A DNA stretch of 64,000 bases from Ignavibacteria bacterium (GTDB lineage: Bacteria; Bacteroidota; Ignavibacteria; OLB7). The stretch covers positions 1,218,118 to 1,282,117 of the forward strand of contig JACKAE010000001.1 of the NCBI GenBank assembly GCA_020635205.1, given 5' to 3'. Below, piece after piece: positions 61,334 through 64,000 of this stretch. The first letter of the stretch is position 1, and each line of letters begins with the position of its first letter. Made by a program: the position numbers and the translations under genes. Under the pieces are notes generated by a model, which saw only the letters and a program-made list of their open reading frames with translations, made no database searches and had not been told where the DNA came from.

Positions 61334-62737
61334 ATGCGGACTCGATCGGTCTACGTTACGTTGCCATCACTTATTCTTCTCTCACTCTTCTTGAGTGGTT
61401 GTACTTTCATTCAAGGGTTGATTGGGAAAAAAGGTGAACCACCATCAGGTCCCGACGCTATCCCCCCAGCAGGCTACGCTCCAATCTACGTTCAACGGAA
61501 TGGCACATTCTCTCCTAACGCTGCCGATGCCGCAATCCAAGTGACGCGCATCGATGCGACGAACCCGACACAGATCAAGGTCTACGCCCACATCGTCGAC
61601 TCGAACGGTACCTACTTGAGTGGTGCGGCGAACGGAAACTGGCGTTCGTGGTGGTGTGCTCTGGAAGATCAGATTGGGGGAAAGAGAACAACCATAACTG
61701 ACTTCACGTTGCGCGAGGTAACCGAGGCCGAACGGCAACCACATGCGGTTGCGCTGGTGATGGATCACAGTGGTTCAATGGGGGAGACCCGCGCTCGGGC
61801 TGTGCAGGATGCAGCCGAGGACTTGATCGCGAAGAAGAAGGGGGAAGATGCTCTCGCCTTCGTCAAGTACGACGGCTCGGTTCTCGTGGAGGTTCCACTA
61901 ACAACAGATGCCGGAAGTCTGCGCTCCGGGTTGCGGAAGGTTGGGTTGAGTGGCTTTGGAGGATTGACTGCTATCGGAAATGGAATTCAAGCCGGAATTA
62001 ATCAGGTTGCATCTTCGCCAACGGCAGAACGGAAAGCCGTTATCATCTTTACCGACGGACTCGACAACAGTTCAACAGTCTCGCAGGACTCTGTTGTTGC
62101 CATGGCACGGCGTGCTAACGTGATTATCTGTGCCGTAGACTTCGGCGAGAATACCAACCCGGATTACTTGAAAGCAGTCGCCGAGCAGACCGGTGGAAGC
62201 TACTATAAGATTTACCAGACAAGTGAGTTCGACCTCGTCTTCGAAGATATTTATCGGCGACTTCGCAACTACTACCTGATAGAGTTTTCCCCGAAGACCT
62301 ATGGACTCCACACAATCAATATGAAGCTCTGTTTAGAGCGCGATTCTCTCACAACCATTGCCAGCTACGACAACACCCCGAACGCAGGAACTGTTGCCCT
62401 GCTAAACGTCTACTTCGACGTTGGTAAGTCGAACCTGAAGTCGGAGTCGACTCCGGCAATTGAGAATGTGTTGAGTCTGATGGAGGCTTACCCAACACTC
62501 CGCATTGAGCTGCGTGGTCACACCGATTCCACGAACAGTACTGGAGACCCTGACTTCAACCGAAAGCTCTCCCAGCAACGAGCCGATGCCGTGCGGGATG
62601 CCCTCGTGGCCAAAGGAATTACATCCTCTCGGATTGCAGCAGTTGGGTTCGGTGAATCGCAACCGGTTGCCGACAACAAAACGCCTGAAGGACGAGCGAA
62701 AAACAGGCGAACGGAGTTTGTGATCTTAGGGCGATAA
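61334..62737 (+). CDS. VWA-OmpA lipoprotein
   Basis: 467 aa. Lipobox LSGC (Cys 23), a short linker, a beta-rich segment (IQVTRIDATNPTQIKVYAHIVD), a von Willebrand A domain with MIDAS DHSGS (MDHSGSMGE) and later TDGLDN, and a C-terminal OmpA-like peptidoglycan-binding domain (VYFDVGKSNLK, GHTDSTNSTGD, RADAVRDALVAKGI, GFGESQPVADN, NRRTEFVI). It anchors to the outer membrane and peptidoglycan and probably binds a ligand or partner through its VWA domain. It stands alone, flanked by two copies of a MITE-like repeat. Confidence 0.93.
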   Translation: MRTRSVYVTLPSLILLSLFLSGCTFIQGLIGKKGEPPSGPDAIPPAGYAPIYVQRNGTFSPNAADAAIQVTRIDATNPTQIKVYAHIVDSNGTYLSGAANGNWRSWWCALEDQIGGKRTTITDFTLREVTEAERQPHAVALVMDHSGSMGETRARAVQDAAEDLIAKKKGEDALAFVKYDGSVLVEVPLTTDAGSLRSGLRKVGLSGFGGLTAIGNGIQAGINQVASSPTAERKAVIIFTDGLDNSSTVSQDSVVAMARRANVIICAVDFGENTNPDYLKAVAEQTGGSYYKIYQTSEFDLVFEDIYRRLRNYYLIEFSPKTYGLHTINMKLCLERDSLTTIASYDNTPNAGTVALLNVYFDVGKSNLKSESTPAIENVLSLMEAYPTLRIELRGHTDSTNSTGDPDFNRKLSQQRADAVRDALVAKGITSSRIAAVGFGESQPVADNKTPEGRAKNRRTEFVILGR

Positions 62738-62806
62738 CGCTCTAAGAAGCTGCTTGGGAAAAACAATGCTGGGTAGCGATGGAGCATAATCGCGTAGAAA
62801 CCAGCC

Positions 62807-62934
62807 TGTCACTCTGAGCAAAGCCGAAGGCGAAGCGAAGAGTCTTGCCGGAAGAGTGGAGGGAATGGTAAGGATAAACACAGGCGCGGTGGTTCTTCAC
62901 CAGCGAGAGCCTTCGGCAGCCCTCAGCACGACTG
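62807..62934. mobile_element. MITE-like repeat, copy 2
   Basis: Opens with TGTCACTCTGAGC and ends with CCTCAGCACGACTGTCTG. The left ~60 nt follow copy 1 at 61051-61177 closely. It sits 70 nt past the VWA-OmpA stop codon, giving a bracketed arrangement around that gene. Confidence 0.65.
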
Positions 62935-62999
62935 TCTGAACATACAAGAAGCTCGTCGTACAGATAGACCGTATCAAATTCCAAAACAGCTTCTAAGCA

Positions 63000-63740
63000 C
63001 TACCGTCCCTCAACGTGAAGAATTCGGGTCTTCTTCTTCAAGGTGCGAAGAGTAAACCAGACCAGAAATCCGAAGATGGTGATCCCTATCCAGAGCCAGT
63101 TTACGGTTGGCTTCCCAGCGATGGCAAAGTCGCTGATGAAGACGAGAATGTACATCGAGAGAATGAGGGCAAAGAAACCGCTGTACTCACGTTTTAGGAC
63201 GTTCCGTGCAGAGAAGGGGAGTGCCGGGGGCTGCCAGTGTTTGAAGCTCGGGATAAATGCCGGAGTTCTGTTCCCCCACTCTTCGTAAGCTGCCCCGAAT
63301 TTCTTCCGGAGGAACTCTTCTTCGGCCACCATAATCCTCTCGTAGTAGACCCAGAAGATGAGAGAGTAGATGGCAACGAGCCACCACTGGTGCGGAACCA
63401 GCGCAAGCCCTAAGCCCATTACGTAATTGCCGAGGTAGAGAGGGTGGCGGACTGTCGAGTAGATGCCGGTGGTGTTCACTTCCGCAGCTCTCTGCCCAGC
63501 CGTGTTTCGTCCCGATGTTCCGCGTGGTGTGTGCCCAATCGTATAGACCCGTATACCCAATCCGAGAAGGCCAATGCCAAAGCAGAAGAGTTTCCAGTAG
63601 GTGTCGAAGTCGGAACGTTGCAGAAACGGCTGGTAGTCGAGCAGGACAAGGGCGATAAGGAGAATCATCCCGAGTGGGAGATAGCTTCGCCACCGGAACA
63701 ACCAGTTTCCCGACCGTTCAAATTCTTCCAGAAGAGGCAT
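63000..63740 (-). CDS. Isoprenylcysteine carboxyl methyltransferase-like membrane protein
   Basis: About 246 aa from ATG 63740 (MPLLEEFERSGNW); the frame extends to 63785. Several TM segments (YLPLGMILLIALVLLDYQ, FCFGIGLLGLGIRVYTIG, YVMGLGLALVPHQWWLVAIYSLIFWVYY, GFFALILSMYILVFISDF). The ICMT/PEMT-type motif is clear: TGIYSTVRHPLYLGNY and the later EEEFLRKKFGAAYEEW. The family methylates small-molecule or protein carboxyls or lipids using SAM at the membrane. In bacteria the substrate is usually unknown. A TATCTTTG promoter box lies about 80 nt upstream. Confidence 0.88.
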   Translation of the reverse strand: MPLLEEFERSGNWLFRWRSYLPLGMILLIALVLLDYQPFLQRSDFDTYWKLFCFGIGLLGLGIRVYTIGHTPRGTSGRNTAGQRAAEVNTTGIYSTVRHPLYLGNYVMGLGLALVPHQWWLVAIYSLIFWVYYERIMVAEEEFLRKKFGAAYEEWGNRTPAFIPSFKHWQPPALPFSARNVLKREYSGFFALILSMYILVFISDFAIAGKPTVNWLWIGITIFGFLVWFTLRTLKKKTRILHVEGR

Positions 63741-63820
63741 GCGTAGATGTTTTATTGAAGAGGAGTCTGGCGAACTCCTCGCCAATCCTGCACGACATCA
63801 CAGGTGTGTTCTGTCTGCGG

Positions 63821-63828
63821 CAAAGATA
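63821..63828 (-). promoter_or_regulatory. Bacteroidota-type -7 box of the methyltransferase gene
   Basis: The minus strand reads TATCTTTG followed by C, an exact match to TAnnTTTGC, about 36-80 nt before the possible start codons. The -33 region is poor. Confidence 0.55.
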
Positions 63829-63926
63829 CGGTTTTGTGTTGTTCGGTTGTGTGGTGGCACTGAGGTTAACGGTAAGAGAATTACCACCAAGGGTACAAAG
63901 AAACACCAAGAGAATACTTCCCTCTC

Positions 63927-64000
63927 TTATGCTTTGTGTACTGCTTCTATAGTGCTGACCTCCTCCGGCAACTCCTTCCGCAACTCATCTAAAAACTCTT
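63927..64000 (-). CDS. C-terminal end of an unidentified protein (window edge)
   Basis: The minus strand frame from the right edge reads about 24 codons ending EFLDELRKELPEEV, then STIEAVHKA and TAA at 63927-63929. The helical, charged composition is protein-like, but the fragment is too short to identify. Confidence 0.45.
   Translation of the reverse strand, partial: EFLDELRKELPEEVSTIEAVHKA

Noticed and set aside
60904..61335. 143-codon minus-strand ORF
   Set aside because: It runs through the MITE-like repeat and into the tail of the subtilase gene. Only its first ~50 residues look protein-like, and no family is recognised, so I left it within the intergenic note.
1..64000. tRNA, rRNA, riboswitch or other structured RNA genes
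   Set aside because: I looked for T-loop GTTCGAATC-type motifs and conserved riboswitch cores by eye and saw none, but a covariance search was not possible here.

Overview
The window looks like chromosome from a member of the Bacteroidota/Chlorobiota (FCB) group, possibly a Kapabacteria- or Ignavibacteria-like lineage. The evidence is a SusC/SusD pair at the left end, three proteins with type IX secretion (T9SS) type A C-terminal sorting domains, a DUF3078 outer-membrane protein, and at least three TAnnTTTG -7 boxes of the Bacteroidota type. The finer placement is inference. I found no tRNA, rRNA, CRISPR array, intact insertion sequence or prophage structural gene.

Layout. 1-3446: SusD (partial) and SusC, minus strand. 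3951-5343: a DUF2064-type transferase and a Cys-pair protein. 5574-11960: a large exported TPR protein, an outer-membrane barrel protein and a SPOR-domain protein. 12038-20076: alpha/beta hydrolase, FAD oxidoreductase plus NapH-like ferredoxin, LVIVD-repeat protein, GNAT acetyltransferase, TPR protein and DUF3078 protein. 20064-23759: a zinc-ribbon/M50/TPR protease divergent from a TetR-controlled membrane/DCC operon with two perfect-arm operators. 23773-24179: a decayed toxin-antitoxin module. 24202-37604: RlmI-like methyltransferase, dienelactone hydrolase, a large subtilase, an FG-GAP/ASPIC T9SS cargo, a two-component system and a matrixin-type T9SS cargo.

37750-43499 (minus) and 48166-56156 (plus) are two accessory clusters flanking the housekeeping genes pepA and guaA. 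Both contain an unusual alpha/beta-hydrolase of the same apparent family (matching HG, GHSLGS or AHSQGS, FGSPL or IGSPL, WVN..D and late His motifs), multi-pass membrane proteins and coiled-coil proteins. In the right cluster the hydrolase is fused to a cytosolic subtilase and sits with a DUF4041/GIY-YIG nuclease-like gene, a small protein of unknown family, a 9-TM protein and an exported coiled-coil protein. This is my best candidate for an undescribed system. A defence or conflict role is inference only.

56257-60929 is a second unusual unit: an ECF sigma factor, a single-pass anti-sigma-like protein carrying a T9SS-like C-terminus and an in-frame minisatellite, and a subtilase whose catalytic Asp appears replaced by Glu. 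61334-62737 is a VWA-OmpA lipoprotein bracketed by two copies of a MITE-like repeat. The window ends with an ICMT-like membrane methyltransferase and the tail of another gene.

Intergenic DNA is rich in short repeats: two palindromes sharing the core GACATGATGCATCATGTC, small REP-like hairpins, GA-rich repeats placed directly after stop codons, and a five-tract G-quadruplex motif between the response regulator and histidine kinase genes.
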